The notes under the pieces were generated by a model that was not told the DNA's origin, ran no database searches, and was given only the letters and a program-made list of their open reading frames with translations. Source: Hydrogenophilales bacterium RIFOXYD1_FULL_62_11 (lineage in GTDB: Bacteria > Pseudomonadota > Gammaproteobacteria > Burkholderiales > Thiobacillaceae). Taken from it: 16,303 nt of DNA. The DNA lies in NCBI GenBank assembly GCA_001802655.1, contig MGZO01000022.1, positions 2,543-18,845 on the forward strand, written 5' to 3'. A program made the position numbers and the translations under genes. Shown one piece after another: positions 1 through 7,787 of the stretch; the stretch's first letter is position 1; each line of letters opens with the position of its first letter.

Positions 1-156
1 CGATTGCAGCGGTGCTTCCCACGGCATGTTCGAGCCAGCCGCGTGCGCAGGCAACGCCACGCACAGCAGCAATGCCGCCATGACGATGATCTGCATGCCG
101 ACGTGAAGCCGGGCATTGTGCGGAAGCGGATTTACGGAAGTGTGCGAAGGTGTCAT
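1..156 (-). CDS. trbC: TrbC/VirB2-type conjugative pilin precursor, 5' part only
   Basis: The first 52 codons are present; the gene runs off the left edge. The ATG at 156-154 overlaps the trbB stop as ATGA, which fixes the start by translational coupling. The visible protein has a polar N-terminus, then a hydrophobic stretch at about residues 21-36 (MQIIVMAALLLCVALP) ending in AHA-A, a good signal-peptidase site. The mature start GSNMPWEAPLQS is typical of TrbC pilins. VirB2/TrbC proteins are inner-membrane pilin precursors that are processed, cyclised in IncP, and assembled into the conjugative pilus. The identification rests on position after trbB, the signal peptide and the PWE motif; the rest of the protein cannot be seen. 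Confidence 0.85.
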   Translation of the reverse strand, partial: MTPSHTSVNPLPHNARLHVGMQIIVMAALLLCVALPAHAAGSNMPWEAPLQS

Positions 157-1169
157 GACGGTTCTCCGGGCATTGATGAAAGTGAGGGGAAGGAAGGCAT
201 CAGCTCCGTGCTGAGCTGGTAGCCGTGGCTGTCGAAGCCGGTGACGCGGGCGATTTCCTGCACGCGGCGTGCATGGCCGCGACCGGCGATGTAGACGATG
301 ACGTTCACGGCCTCGGCGATCAGGGCACGTGGTGCGGTCACGGCGACTTCGAGAATCAGTTGCTCCAGCCGCAGCAATGCGCCCGCTGCGGAACCGGCAT
401 GGACGGTCGCGATGCCTCCCGGATGGCCGGTGCCCCAAGCCTTGAGCAGGTCGAGCGCTTCGGCGCCGCGCACCTCGCCCACAATGATGCGGTCCGGTCG
501 CAGCCGCAGGGTCGAGCGCACCAGCTCGGCCATGGTCACGACGCCTGCGCGGGTGCGTAGCGGGACGTGGTCGCGCGCGGTGCATTGCAGCTCCACCGTG
601 TCTTCGAGCACGATCACGCGGTCGCCGGTGGCGGCGATCTCGTCGAGCAGGGCGTTCGCCAGTGTGGTTTTGCCGGTGCTGGTGCCGCCCGCGATCAGGA
701 TGTTCTGGCGTTCGCGCACCGCGTTACGCAGGAATTCCGCCTGAGCCTCGGTCAGGATGCCGTCGGCCACGTAGGCGTCGAGCCGGATCAAGCCGACCGC
801 GCGCTTGCGCAGCGCGAAGACCGGCCCCGGCGTCACCGGTGGCAGCGCACCCTCGAAACGTTCGCCGGTCTCCGGCAACTCGGCGGATAGCAGCGGCTTG
901 CCCGCATGCACCTCGGCGCGTACATGCGCCGCGACCAGGCGGATGATGCGTTCGCCATCGGCGGGCGTGAGGCTGACACCCAGCGGTTCGCGCCCACTGC
1001 CCAGCCGATCCACCCACAGCGAACCGTCGGGGTTCAGCATGACTTCCACCACGTCGGGGTCGTTCAGGGCCCTGGCGATGTCCGGGCCCATGGCCGTGCG
1101 CAGCATGCGCACACGACGTTCCTGCGCCAGCGAGGCCGACACGTCATGATCACGCAGTGCGCTGTTCAT
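153..1169 (-). CDS. trbB: TrbB, VirB11-family secretion ATPase of the conjugative T4SS
   Basis: This is a 338-residue protein, near the usual TrbB length. It belongs to the hexameric VirB11/TrbB ATPases that sit on the cytoplasmic face of the mating channel and power pilus biogenesis and substrate transfer. An N-terminal domain covers about residues 20-125. The RecA-like domain has Walker A GGTSTGKTT at 161-169, an Asp box VIVLEDTVELQ at about 186-196, Walker B RIIVGEVRG at 227-235 and the His box GHPGGIATVHA at 248-258. All expected catalytic motifs are intact. The start overlaps the stop of the upstream ribbon-helix-helix gene as ATGA, and its own stop overlaps trbC the same way, so the operon looks translationally coupled. 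Confidence 0.95.
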   Translation of the reverse strand: MNSALRDHDVSASLAQERRVRMLRTAMGPDIARALNDPDVVEVMLNPDGSLWVDRLGSGREPLGVSLTPADGERIIRLVAAHVRAEVHAGKPLLSAELPETGERFEGALPPVTPGPVFALRKRAVGLIRLDAYVADGILTEAQAEFLRNAVRERQNILIAGGTSTGKTTLANALLDEIAATGDRVIVLEDTVELQCTARDHVPLRTRAGVVTMAELVRSTLRLRPDRIIVGEVRGAEALDLLKAWGTGHPGGIATVHAGSAAGALLRLEQLILEVAVTAPRALIAEAVNVIVYIAGRGHARRVQEIARVTGFDSHGYQLSTELMPSFPSLSSMPGEPS

Positions 1170-1651
1170 GACGGGACTGCTCCTGATTCGTCGTCAGGCG
1201 TAGCGGCGCGAACGTTTTGTTGCTGGCCGAAGAACTGGCTCTGATCAGGCTGGATTTCCTCGACCACATCCTTGACCAGGCTGCGCCCGCGCAGCAGATG
1301 CCGGCTGAGCTGTTCGATGAACTGCTCGAAGCGCGCCCGGCCCTGGGCGCGTGCCGCTTCCTGATGCGCTTCCGGCACCGGGGTACTGACGGTGAGGAAG
1401 TAGCGTACGTAGAGCGCCAGCGTCTCGATCAGGATGTTCTGGTCGCGTTCCAACTTGTCGAGCTGGCGAGACAAGCGATCCAGCCGTTTGGCGATAGCCG
1501 CTTCGCGCTGGCCACCGGAATCGGGCGAGAGAAACGAGGCCAGTGCGGCGGCGACGATCGAGGACTTGGACAAGCCCTTCATGGTCGCCAGCTCGTCGAG
1601 CCGCTTGGCTTGCTCGGGTTCGATGAAGAGGTTCAGGCGAGTGCGGCTCAT
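1166..1651 (-). CDS. Ribbon-helix-helix (CopG-like) protein of the traG-trb operon
   Basis: The protein has 161 residues. The N-terminal ~45 residues (MSRTRLNLFIEPEQAKRLDE, then LATMKGLSKSSIVAAAL) fit a ribbon-helix-helix fold: a short beta strand followed by two helices. A charged, probably coiled-coil helix follows at about 50-80 (REAAIAKRLDRLSRQLDKLERDQ). The C-terminal half is helical, with a Gln-rich end. The gene lies between traG and trbB with ATGA overlaps on both sides, the place where Tn4371-type and related trb operons often carry a CopG-family gene. A role as DNA-binding autoregulator or relaxosome/coupling accessory protein is inference; only the fold and operon position are supported. 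Confidence 0.8.
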   Translation of the reverse strand: MSRTRLNLFIEPEQAKRLDELATMKGLSKSSIVAAALASFLSPDSGGQREAAIAKRLDRLSRQLDKLERDQNILIETLALYVRYFLTVSTPVPEAHQEAARAQGRARFEQFIEQLSRHLLRGRSLVKDVVEEIQPDQSQFFGQQQNVRAATPDDESGAVPS

Positions 1652-3639
1652 AGCGCGATCCCGTCGTCAGGGTCCAGCGCAGCCAGCCGCGCCGTACGTT
1701 GCAGGCGCGGATCGAGTTGGGTGGGCAAGGGCAGCGGCAGGTCGTCGTCATCGAGGAGATTCAGATCATCTACCGCGTGTTCGGGCTCAGGCGTGAACGC
1801 GACTTCGGCCAGTTCCGGCTGCTGCTGATGACCACCGTCGTCGATGGCCTCACCGTGCGCGGGGAAGACCAGACCAGGAATCGATGCGGCGGGGATGGCC
1901 AGTCCGGTCCAGTCGTCGGGTCGTGCTGCCGGACCATCGACGTAATGCCCAAGCAGCAATTGCGGCGGGGCCTGAATGCGCGTCTTGAAATTAGCATCCA
2001 GGTAGTAGCGAATCTTTTGCGCCTTGATCGGTGGATGGCCTGACACCATCACCACCTCGTCATCGGGCGGCAACTGCATGACCTCGCCGGGCGTGAGCAA
2101 TGGCCGCGCCGTCTCTTGCCGCGACACCATCAGGTGACCAAGCCACGGTGCCAGCCGGTGGCCTGCGTAATTGCGTTGTGCACGCAGTTCGGTCGCGGTG
2201 CCCAGCGCTTCCGAAATACGCTTGGCGGTGCGTTCGTCGTTGGTCGCGAAGGCGATCCGCACGTGGCAGTTATCCAGGATCGAGTGGTTGGGACCGTAGG
2301 CCTTGTCGATCTGGTTGAGCGACTGCGTGATCAGGAAGGCACGCAGGCCGTAGCCCGCCATGAAGGCCAGCGCCGACTCGAAGAAATCCAGTCGTCCCAG
2401 CGCAGGAAACTCGTCCAGCATCAGCAGCAGCTTGTGGCGGCGCGCGATGCCGTCGCTGCCGTCGAGCGATTCGGTGAGGCGCCGTCCGATCTGATTGAGG
2501 ATCAGCCGGATCAGCGGCTTGGTGCGGCTGATATCCGAGGGCGGCACCACCAGATACAGTGACACCGGATGATCGGCATCGATCAGGTCGGCGATACGCC
2601 AGTCGCAGCGCGAGGTCACTTCGGCCACCGTGGGATCGCGGTACAGGCCGAGGAAACTCATCGCGGTGGACAGCACGCCCGAGCGTTCGTTGTCGCTCTT
2701 GTTGAGCACTTCGCGTGCGGCGGAGGCGACTACCGGGTGCGGTGCCTCACCGAGATGGTGCGTCGTCATCATCCGGTGCAGCGTGACCTCGAAGGGGCAG
2801 GCCGGATCGGACAGGAAATTGGCGACGCCGCGCAATGTTTTGTCGTCACTGGCGTAGAGCACATGCAGGATCGCGCCGACCAGCAAGGCATGAGAGGTCT
2901 TCTCCCAATGGTTGCGGCGCTCCAGCGCGCCTTCGGGATCGACCAGGATGTCGGCGATGTTCTGCACATCGCGTACTTCATGCATGCCGCGCCGCACTTC
3001 GTGCAGCGGGTTGTAGGCAGCCGAGCGCGCATCGGTCGGGTTGAACAGCAGGCAGTGCGAGAAGCGCGAGCGCCAGCCGGCGGTCAAGTTCCAGTTCTCG
3101 CCCTTGATGTCGTGGATGACGGCGGAGCCGGGCCAGGAGAGCAGGGTGGGGATGACCAGACCGACACCCTTGCCGGAGCGGGTTGGCGCGAAGGCCATCA
3201 CATGCTCGGGGCCTTCGTGGCGCAGGTAGTCTCCGTCCTTGCGGCCGAGGAATACGCCAGCCTGGCCGATCAGTCCGGAACGGCGGATTTCAGCGGGCAG
3301 CGCCCAGCGCGCCGAACCGTAGGTCGTGACCAGCCTGGACTGCCGTGCGCGCCACACCGACATCGCAATGGCGACGAGGGCACCGGCGAAGCCGCTGCAC
3401 GCTGCGATGGCGCCGCCGCGCAGGAAAATGTCGGGCGCATAGGCATCAAAGAAGTACCACCACTCGAACAGCTTCCACGGGTGATAGACAGGAGTTCCCA
3501 GCAGGTCGAACCACGGCGTACCCAGGCGTAGCTGGTAGCCTAGTTGTGCTGAGGTCCATTGGGTGGCGCCCCACGTTCCCGCGATCACGATCCCGAATAC
3601 CGCCAGGATCTGACCGAACAGCACACTGGTTCCCTGCAT
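1648..3639 (-). CDS. traG: TraG/VirD4-type conjugative coupling protein
   Basis: This is a 663-residue T4SS coupling ATPase, an inner-membrane protein that connects the relaxase-DNA complex to the Trb channel. N-terminal membrane segments lie at about residues 6-26 and 74-96. Walker A APTRSGKGVG is at 151-160, HDIKGENW at about 176-183, and Walker B LLLMLDEFPALGRL at 404-417. The start chosen is the ATG at 3639, because AGGAGGT stands 4 bases before it; an in-frame start ten codons upstream (3669) has no such site and would add residues not typical of the family. The stop overlaps the next gene as ATGA. This is the first gene of the visible transfer operon. Length and motifs are complete. Confidence 0.95.
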   Translation of the reverse strand: MQGTSVLFGQILAVFGIVIAGTWGATQWTSAQLGYQLRLGTPWFDLLGTPVYHPWKLFEWWYFFDAYAPDIFLRGGAIAACSGFAGALVAIAMSVWRARQSRLVTTYGSARWALPAEIRRSGLIGQAGVFLGRKDGDYLRHEGPEHVMAFAPTRSGKGVGLVIPTLLSWPGSAVIHDIKGENWNLTAGWRSRFSHCLLFNPTDARSAAYNPLHEVRRGMHEVRDVQNIADILVDPEGALERRNHWEKTSHALLVGAILHVLYASDDKTLRGVANFLSDPACPFEVTLHRMMTTHHLGEAPHPVVASAAREVLNKSDNERSGVLSTAMSFLGLYRDPTVAEVTSRCDWRIADLIDADHPVSLYLVVPPSDISRTKPLIRLILNQIGRRLTESLDGSDGIARRHKLLLMLDEFPALGRLDFFESALAFMAGYGLRAFLITQSLNQIDKAYGPNHSILDNCHVRIAFATNDERTAKRISEALGTATELRAQRNYAGHRLAPWLGHLMVSRQETARPLLTPGEVMQLPPDDEVVMVSGHPPIKAQKIRYYLDANFKTRIQAPPQLLLGHYVDGPAARPDDWTGLAIPAASIPGLVFPAHGEAIDDGGHQQQPELAEVAFTPEPEHAVDDLNLLDDDDLPLPLPTQLDPRLQRTARLAALDPDDGIAL

Positions 3640-3720
3640 CACGACCTCCTGAATGGCACTCCTGCACAAGGCGCGGACAACGATGTGCCGCAGGCGTGAG
3701 AGTGGGGGGCGAACGAGTGC

Positions 3721-3738
3721 CGGTCAAAGACCGTTATA
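3721..3738 (-). promoter_or_regulatory. Possible promoter/operator upstream of traG
   Basis: The 289-base gap between eexN and traG (3640-3928) carries no gene that I can support. On the minus strand a -10-like TATAAC lies at 3738-3733, directly followed by the perfect inverted repeat CGGTC-AAA-GACCG (3721-3733) where transcription would start. The -35 match is poor. A second small repeat, TCGTT-GCA-AACGA, lies at 3793-3805. A regulated traG promoter is plausible here because a coding-free gap precedes a tightly overlapped operon, but these elements are short and unproven. Confidence 0.3.
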
Positions 3739-3928
3739 GGGATAGTGGAGACGAAGAAAACAAGATTTCTAGCTGGGGAAAAACGGAGCGCATCGTTGCA
3801 AACGACAGCGCGCTTCAGCGTACATCGTGATTCGCCGAAAATTATTGATGGATACCGATATGCAGGCACATTCCAGCACATACGACCGAAGCCATCCGAT
3901 CGATGTGTGGTGCTCCGAGTTGAGGCGA

Positions 3929-4174
3929 TCAGTTTTGCGGCGCGGGTCGCGGTGTGTATTTGCTTTTGCCGTCGCCCATGAAGCGTCGGCGGCGTGCTTC
4001 GCTCGCTGCGTTGCAGAGGGCGTCTCCCATCTTCGCGTGATCTTCCCTGCACAGACGCTCCACTTCCTTGAGCCGTTCGGGATTGGCGACCAGTGATTCG
4101 ACGGTGTCCGTCGGTACGGATTTTTCGCAGGCGGTCAGAACCAAGGCCAACAGCAGCAAACTGGTTTTCTTCAT
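3929..4174 (-). CDS. eexN: EexN-type entry-exclusion lipoprotein
   Basis: This is an 81-residue lipoprotein. The start MKKTSLLLLALVLTAC has two lysines, a hydrophobic core and a lipobox L13-T-A-C16, so the mature protein would be lipidated at Cys16. The body (VESLVANPERLKEVERLCREDHAKMGDALCNAASEA) fits the small EexN family, with the NPE..L motif and two conserved cysteines at 42 and 54. The C-terminus is basic. EexN proteins act on the recipient cell surface to block redundant transfer of the same element. The ATG at 4174 is preceded by AAGGA six bases away; the 29-codon upstream extension of the frame would hide the signal peptide and is rejected. The gene sits between the broken LysR gene and traG, on the same strand. 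Confidence 0.85.
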   Translation of the reverse strand: MKKTSLLLLALVLTACEKSVPTDTVESLVANPERLKEVERLCREDHAKMGDALCNAASEARRRRFMGDGKSKYTPRPAPQN

Positions 4175-4188
4175 GTCGTTTCCTTTTG

Positions 4189-5115
4189 ATGTGGGTGTGC
4201 AAGCGTCTTCTTCAGGTACCTGCACTTGAATTCGAGTTCTCTGCGGCAGCCGCTCGGGCAACGAAACGACTCAACGGTTCGGAGGGTTCCGTGTTAGGTC
4301 TTAGCAAGTGGGTGGTCAGCATGAGGGGCCGCCCCGCCAGCGGGCGAGCCACGACCTCCGGGTGGCGGCAGACCATCATGTGGGATTTACTGGCAAAGCT
4401 GAGTCCATAGCCAGCGGCTACCAGTGTCATCATCAGGTCGAAGCTCACCGCATGTTCGGCCACGACAGGTTCCACATCGACGGTGCGCAAGATGCGCTCG
4501 ATCTGTCGGTAGCCGCCTTCGCAAATCCCCGGGTGGCATAGTACCAACGGGTAGCGTATTAGTTCCGCTAGTGCAATGCGTTTGTGTGCCAACAGCGGAT
4601 GACGCGCCGGAACGGCGATCACCAGCGGATCGCTCCACACGGACTGAACGACGATGCCTTCGCCGGCCTCGGCCGCTTGGGCGAGTCCAGCGTCATACAG
4701 GCCGCTGCGCAGGCCTTTCGTCTGTTCTGCCAAGGGAACTTCGAAGAGTCGGATTTCGACATCGGGTTCCTCTTCTCGACATTGCGCCAATAGAGCGGCG
4801 AGCCGAAGTGGATCAATGCTGTCGGATAGCGCGATGCGCAGCGTGCCACGATAGCCGGTAGCAGCGGCCTTGGCACTGGCTTTGGCTTGATCCACAGCGG
4901 ACAGCACGCGCTTGGCTTCATCTAGAAATACTTGCCCAGCCCACGTCAACCGGGTGCTGCGCGTCGTACGTTCGAATAGTTGTACGTCCAAGTCGTGCTC
5001 TAGATCCTTAATTGCGCGACAGCGGCGACTGCTCGATGTGCAGCCGCTCTGCAGCGCGGGCGAAGTGGAGTTCTTCGGCCACTGCTAGAAAACAGCGAAG
5101 GTGGCGAAGTTCCAC
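4189..5115 (-). repeat. Left copy of a diverged ~0.93-kb direct repeat carrying the LysR gene
   Basis: This segment matches 13752-14680 in the same orientation, with high similarity (roughly 85-90% by eye over sampled stretches). It covers the complete LysR coding sequence and about 22 bases past its stop. Similarity ends at the start codon on one side and at the eexN leader on the other. Confidence 0.85.
4212..5115 (-). pseudogene. Broken LysR-type regulator (TraR position beside traG), 2-base deletion in the HTH
   Basis: Read from GTG at 5115 (AAGGAG eight bases upstream) it gives VELRHLRCFLAVAEELHFA and on to SPLSR, the LysR winged-helix N-terminus. At about 5013 the frame breaks into Asn-TAA. 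Restoring two bases (GC) brings back IKDLEHDLDVQLFERTTR and the whole effector-binding domain to the stop at 4212. The length is 904 bases against 906 in the intact copy at 13775-14680, confirming a 2-base loss. The separated distal frame can start only at a TTG (4991) and would lack the DNA-binding domain. Tn4371-type ICEs have a LysR gene beside traG, so this is probably the element's own regulator allele. A sequencing error is possible. I see nothing coding between it and 5330. Confidence 0.85.
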
Positions 5116-5329
5116 GTCTTCATCTCCTTGTCAGAGTTGAGGCAACTACGAAGATTGAAGGAAATGACCGCCCCCAAGACGTTGCCACTCACCAGTTGGA
5201 CAAATGGGCAAGAACCCAAGCAGCGACGTACATTTCAATCCCAACGATGTATTCGCTATATGGCGGGGGAGAGTTGGCCTTGGTCGGCCTCTTAGCCGTT
5301 TGGCGAAGCCGAATAACGCCTGCTGGCCT

Positions 5330-6229
5330 TTAGCGCTGACGCTGTGCCAGTTCGGCGATGACTCGTTCGAGCGTAGTCGTTCCTGCCCATTCGACTGCGC
5401 CGGGATCGCTCTTGATGTCGATATGAGAGCAATTGAGGCCACGGGTCATTTCGGCGAAACCAGCAAGGGCGGCCTTTGAGAAATGGGCATCCATCAGCGC
5501 TTTCGGCCACTCTGCTTCCGGCAGGACTGCCACGTCGACAGGCTTCTCGAGCGCGGCTGAAACGATGGCGGCGACATCGTTCGGGGCGTAGTCTTTGGGC
5601 CCCGAGAGTGTGACGACGCAGGTCCCTGTCCTTTCTTCCTGCAGCAAAGCAGCTGCGGTGCTGCCGACATCCGCAGTCGCCACCATCGGGAGAGGACGCT
5701 GTGGTGGTGCCAGAAACGTCGGCAGGGTGCCGTTGCGCATGGCCTGTCCGACCATCGGCATCCAGTTCTCCATGAAATAGGCCGCGCGCAGGAAGATGGT
5801 GGAAACACCGGCTTCGCCCAAACGCTGCTCGAACATGCGGTTCATCCTGATCCATCCCGTTCCGCTTTCACGGTCGGCGCCCACCGAGGAAAGAGCCACA
5901 AGCCTGGGCACGTCCGCCGCAACCGCAGCACTGGCCGTGGTATCAGCAATCAAGTCTGCCCTCTCGAACAGGTCTTCACGGTTGTAGTGCTGCGGACTGA
6001 CGACATAGGCGCCCTGGCCCTGACTGAGCGCCTTGGTCATCGAGGCCAGGTCTGTCAGGTCGGCCACGGCAACCTCTGCGCCGCGTTCGGCCCACGGCCG
6101 GCCCTTGGCTGGGTCGCGCACCACGACGCGCACAGGGTGGCTGGAACGCAAAAGCGCATCGGCGGCAGCGGCGCCGGTACGGCCGGTCACGCCGAAGACA
6201 ACGTAAGGAAGGGGGGAGGAAGCAGTCAT
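5330..6229 (-). CDS. NmrA-like / atypical SDR NAD(P)-binding reductase
   Basis: The protein has 299 residues. The N-terminus YVVFGVTGRTG holds the nucleotide motif GxxGxxG at residues 13-19 of a Rossmann fold, followed by a DPAKG segment where NADP discrimination usually occurs. VVSPQHYNREDLF, LVALSSVGAD and FLRAAYFMENW at about 145-155 are typical of the NmrA/HSCARG and QOR2-like group of atypical SDRs. These proteins reduce quinones or sense NADPH rather than using a classical YxxxK dyad; the substrate here is unknown. AGGAGA stands eight bases before the ATG. It diverges from the LysR gene at 6310, with a palindrome between them, so it is probably that regulator's target. It has no visible defect. 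Confidence 0.85.
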   Translation of the reverse strand: MTASSPLPYVVFGVTGRTGAAAADALLRSSHPVRVVVRDPAKGRPWAERGAEVAVADLTDLASMTKALSQGQGAYVVSPQHYNREDLFERADLIADTTASAAVAADVPRLVALSSVGADRESGTGWIRMNRMFEQRLGEAGVSTIFLRAAYFMENWMPMVGQAMRNGTLPTFLAPPQRPLPMVATADVGSTAAALLQEERTGTCVVTLSGPKDYAPNDVAAIVSAALEKPVDVAVLPEAEWPKALMDAHFSKAALAGFAEMTRGLNCSHIDIKSDPGAVEWAGTTTLERVIAELAQRQR

Positions 6230-6262
6230 ACAAAAATCTCCTGTTCAGATGAACCAGAAGGG

Positions 6263-6283
6263 TGCATGATTGTTCGACATGCA
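6263..6283. promoter_or_regulatory. LysR-type operator between the NmrA-like and LysR genes
   Basis: This is a perfect inverted repeat TGCATG-N9-CATGCA. It contains the T-N11-A core expected of LysR-family binding sites and lies in the short space between two divergent genes. It would overlap the first codons if the LysR gene started at the in-frame GTG at 6262, so it also argues for a later start. Confidence 0.6.
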
Positions 6284-6286
6284 TCA

Positions 6287-6302
6287 ATGACATGAGAGTC
6301 AT
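6287..6302. promoter_or_regulatory. Second short inverted repeat in the LysR/NmrA divergent region
   Basis: ATGAC-N6-GTCAT lies four bases beyond the first palindrome and just before the chosen LysR start. LysR proteins often bind two adjacent sites (recognition and activation), so this may be the second half of the operator region. The arms are only 5 bp. Confidence 0.3.
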
Positions 6303-6309
6303 AGCGAAA

Positions 6310-7230
6310 ATGCACCAAGTGGATTTGTCTATAGTCGACCTTAATCTGTTAAAGCTGTTCGAAGCACTCGTTCGGGAGCGAAGTGTCACCCTGGCAGGCC
6401 TCCGCCTGGGCTTGAGCCAACCGGCCGCCAGCCGCGCGCTGGGGCGACTGCGCAGGATGCTGGGTGATCGCCTGGTGGTCCGCGGCAAGCTCGGGCTGGA
6501 ACTGACGCCACGTGGTGAAACGCTGGCAGGCCCAGTGGCCAAGCTGCTGGACGATGCCCGAGGCATCGTCTCGCCTGCCGTCTTCGATCCCGCCTCTGCA
6601 ACGGGTCGGATCACGATCGCCGCGCACGACCACCTGAGCCTGACGGTCCTTGCTGGTTTGATCGCTCGCTTCGAGCGCCATGCGCCTGCGCTAAGTCTCC
6701 ATATCGCGCAACCTGCTGGGGACAACGTGCGGCTTGTCGAGCAGGGGACCGCAGATCTAGCACTGGGCATTTTCGAGGCACTGCCCGGCAGTCTCCATCG
6801 ACGCGGCCTTTACACCGACAGCTTGGTGTGCGTGGTGAGGTCCGATCACCCCGCTGTGACAGACGGACTCAGCCTGGAGCGTTATGTGACCTTGCGCCAC
6901 ATCACCGTGACCATTTCCGGAGTGGGAGAGAGCGCGGTCGACGTCGCTCTCTCGACACTGGGGCTCACTCGTCACGTCGCGCTGCGAGTTCCCCACTTTC
7001 TTGCTGGTGCGATGTTGGTGGCGGACAGCGACATGATTCTCACGTTGCCAAGCCGTTTGGCACGCCTACTTGCGAAAAGGCTCCCGCTCGCGCTCCTGGA
7101 TCTGCCGCTACAGGTTGCGCGCTTGTCGCCAGCCATGATCTGGCATGAGCGCTTCCACGGCGACCCTGCCCATGTTTGGGTCAGGCAACAGCTTGTCGAC
7201 GTCGTCGCGTCGTTCAATACGGTCGGGTAA
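6310..7230 (+). CDS. LysR-family regulator divergent from the NmrA-like reductase
   Basis: The protein is 306 residues from the chosen ATG at 6310 (MHQVDLSIVDLNLLKLFEAL). The frame can be extended to ATG 6292 or GTG 6262, but the latter would bury the operator and the family's N-terminus starts close to the DLNLL motif. The winged HTH spans about residues 9-65, with RSVTLAGLRLGLSQPAASRA and then LGRLRRMLGDRLVVR, the NodD/NahR-like subgroup signature. The rest is an effector-binding domain with TGRITIAAHDH at about 97-107 starting its first lobe. LysR proteins usually repress themselves and switch the divergent gene on when ligand is bound; that is inferred here from gene arrangement and operator. 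Confidence 0.88.
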   Translation: MHQVDLSIVDLNLLKLFEALVRERSVTLAGLRLGLSQPAASRALGRLRRMLGDRLVVRGKLGLELTPRGETLAGPVAKLLDDARGIVSPAVFDPASATGRITIAAHDHLSLTVLAGLIARFERHAPALSLHIAQPAGDNVRLVEQGTADLALGIFEALPGSLHRRGLYTDSLVCVVRSDHPAVTDGLSLERYVTLRHITVTISGVGESAVDVALSTLGLTRHVALRVPHFLAGAMLVADSDMILTLPSRLARLLAKRLPLALLDLPLQVARLSPAMIWHERFHGDPAHVWVRQQLVDVVASFNTVG

Positions 7231-7236
7231 ATGCAG

Positions 7237-7254
7237 CCGACCTCCTGAGGTTGG
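7237..7254 (+). other. Stem-loop just after the LysR stop
   Basis: CCGACCT-CCTG-AGGTTGG forms a 7-bp stem with one G-U pair, seven bases after the LysR stop. No T-run follows, so an intrinsic terminator is not well supported. The stretch from here to about 7348 lies between LysR and the MFS break and holds no gene that I recognise. Confidence 0.3.
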
Positions 7255-7348
7255 GGGCCACGTCGACAGAGCGTGAAACGCGCTGCGGGCGCCTCTGAAG
7301 CCACGCCAAATTGTCATCGCAGGAGGCAACGCAAATAACGCTAAGGGG

Positions 7349-7765
7349 CGAGACTGCCCAGCCCTCACGCTCGGCACCTGCCAAGCGGACGGCCGCCACG
7401 CTGGCGCCGCTGACAACGGCGGGCAAGGCGCAACCCTGCAACAGGCGGATGGCAATGACGATGGAATAATGTGGCGCCAACGCGATCGCGAGATTGCCGG
7501 CGGAGAAAACGATCGCCGCCGTGATAAGGACATGGCGCGGATCGCACCGGCCAGCCAGCATCGTCAGCGGCGGGCCGAGCAGAGCTGCAGCAAGCGCGAA
7601 CCAAGTGACGAACCAGCCGGCTTCGGCGAGCGACAAGTTGAGATCCTTCGCCATCGCCGGTAGCAGGCCCACGACGACGAATTCCGTCGTGACGATCACG
7701 AAAATCGTGAAGGCGAGCAAGCCAACGGCGAGGGTGAAGGAGGACGCGGACTTTACAGCCAGCAT
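7349..7765 (-). pseudogene. 3'-truncated MFS transporter (about 139 of ~400 codons)
   Basis: From the ATG at 7765 the protein reads MLAVKSASSFTLAVGLLAFTIFVIVTTEFVV with the MFS signature region LLGPPLTMLAGRCDPRHVLI at about 62-81, giving about four membrane helices. It matches drug-efflux or sugar-efflux MFS proteins of the AraJ/YdhP type up to AEREGWAVS at about residue 139. After that the frame continues to 7214 as unrelated, polar sequence overlapping the end of the LysR gene. About two thirds of a normal transporter are missing, so it is not expected to work. It lies 22 bases after the SDR stop on the same strand, a former SDR-MFS operon. The cause of the break at about 7346 is not visible; no transposon end is recognised. 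Confidence 0.75.
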
Positions 7766-7787
7766 CCGCGTTCCGTCCCATCGACGG

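Noticed and set aside
225..1244. Long plus-strand open frames opposite trbB and similar long antisense frames opposite traG (2569-3531)
   Set aside because: These are shadows of GC-rich coding sequence: arginine- and alanine-rich translations without motifs, opposite intact, well-recognised genes.
4212..4991. A functional short regulator made from the distal LysR frame alone
   Set aside because: It would need a TTG start with no ribosome site, and lacks the DNA-binding domain that the frameshift cuts off.
5116..5329. Small plus-strand frames between the broken LysR gene and the NmrA-like gene
   Set aside because: The translations (for example from 5101 and 5204) have no ribosome site or family features and overlap the LysR start; treated as non-coding.
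7310..7347. ACGCTAAG next to GGGG at the MFS break as a Tn3-family terminal repeat
   Set aside because: Only eight bases match the inner end of such repeats; the remaining ~30 bases do not, and the GGGG belongs to the MFS coding sequence.
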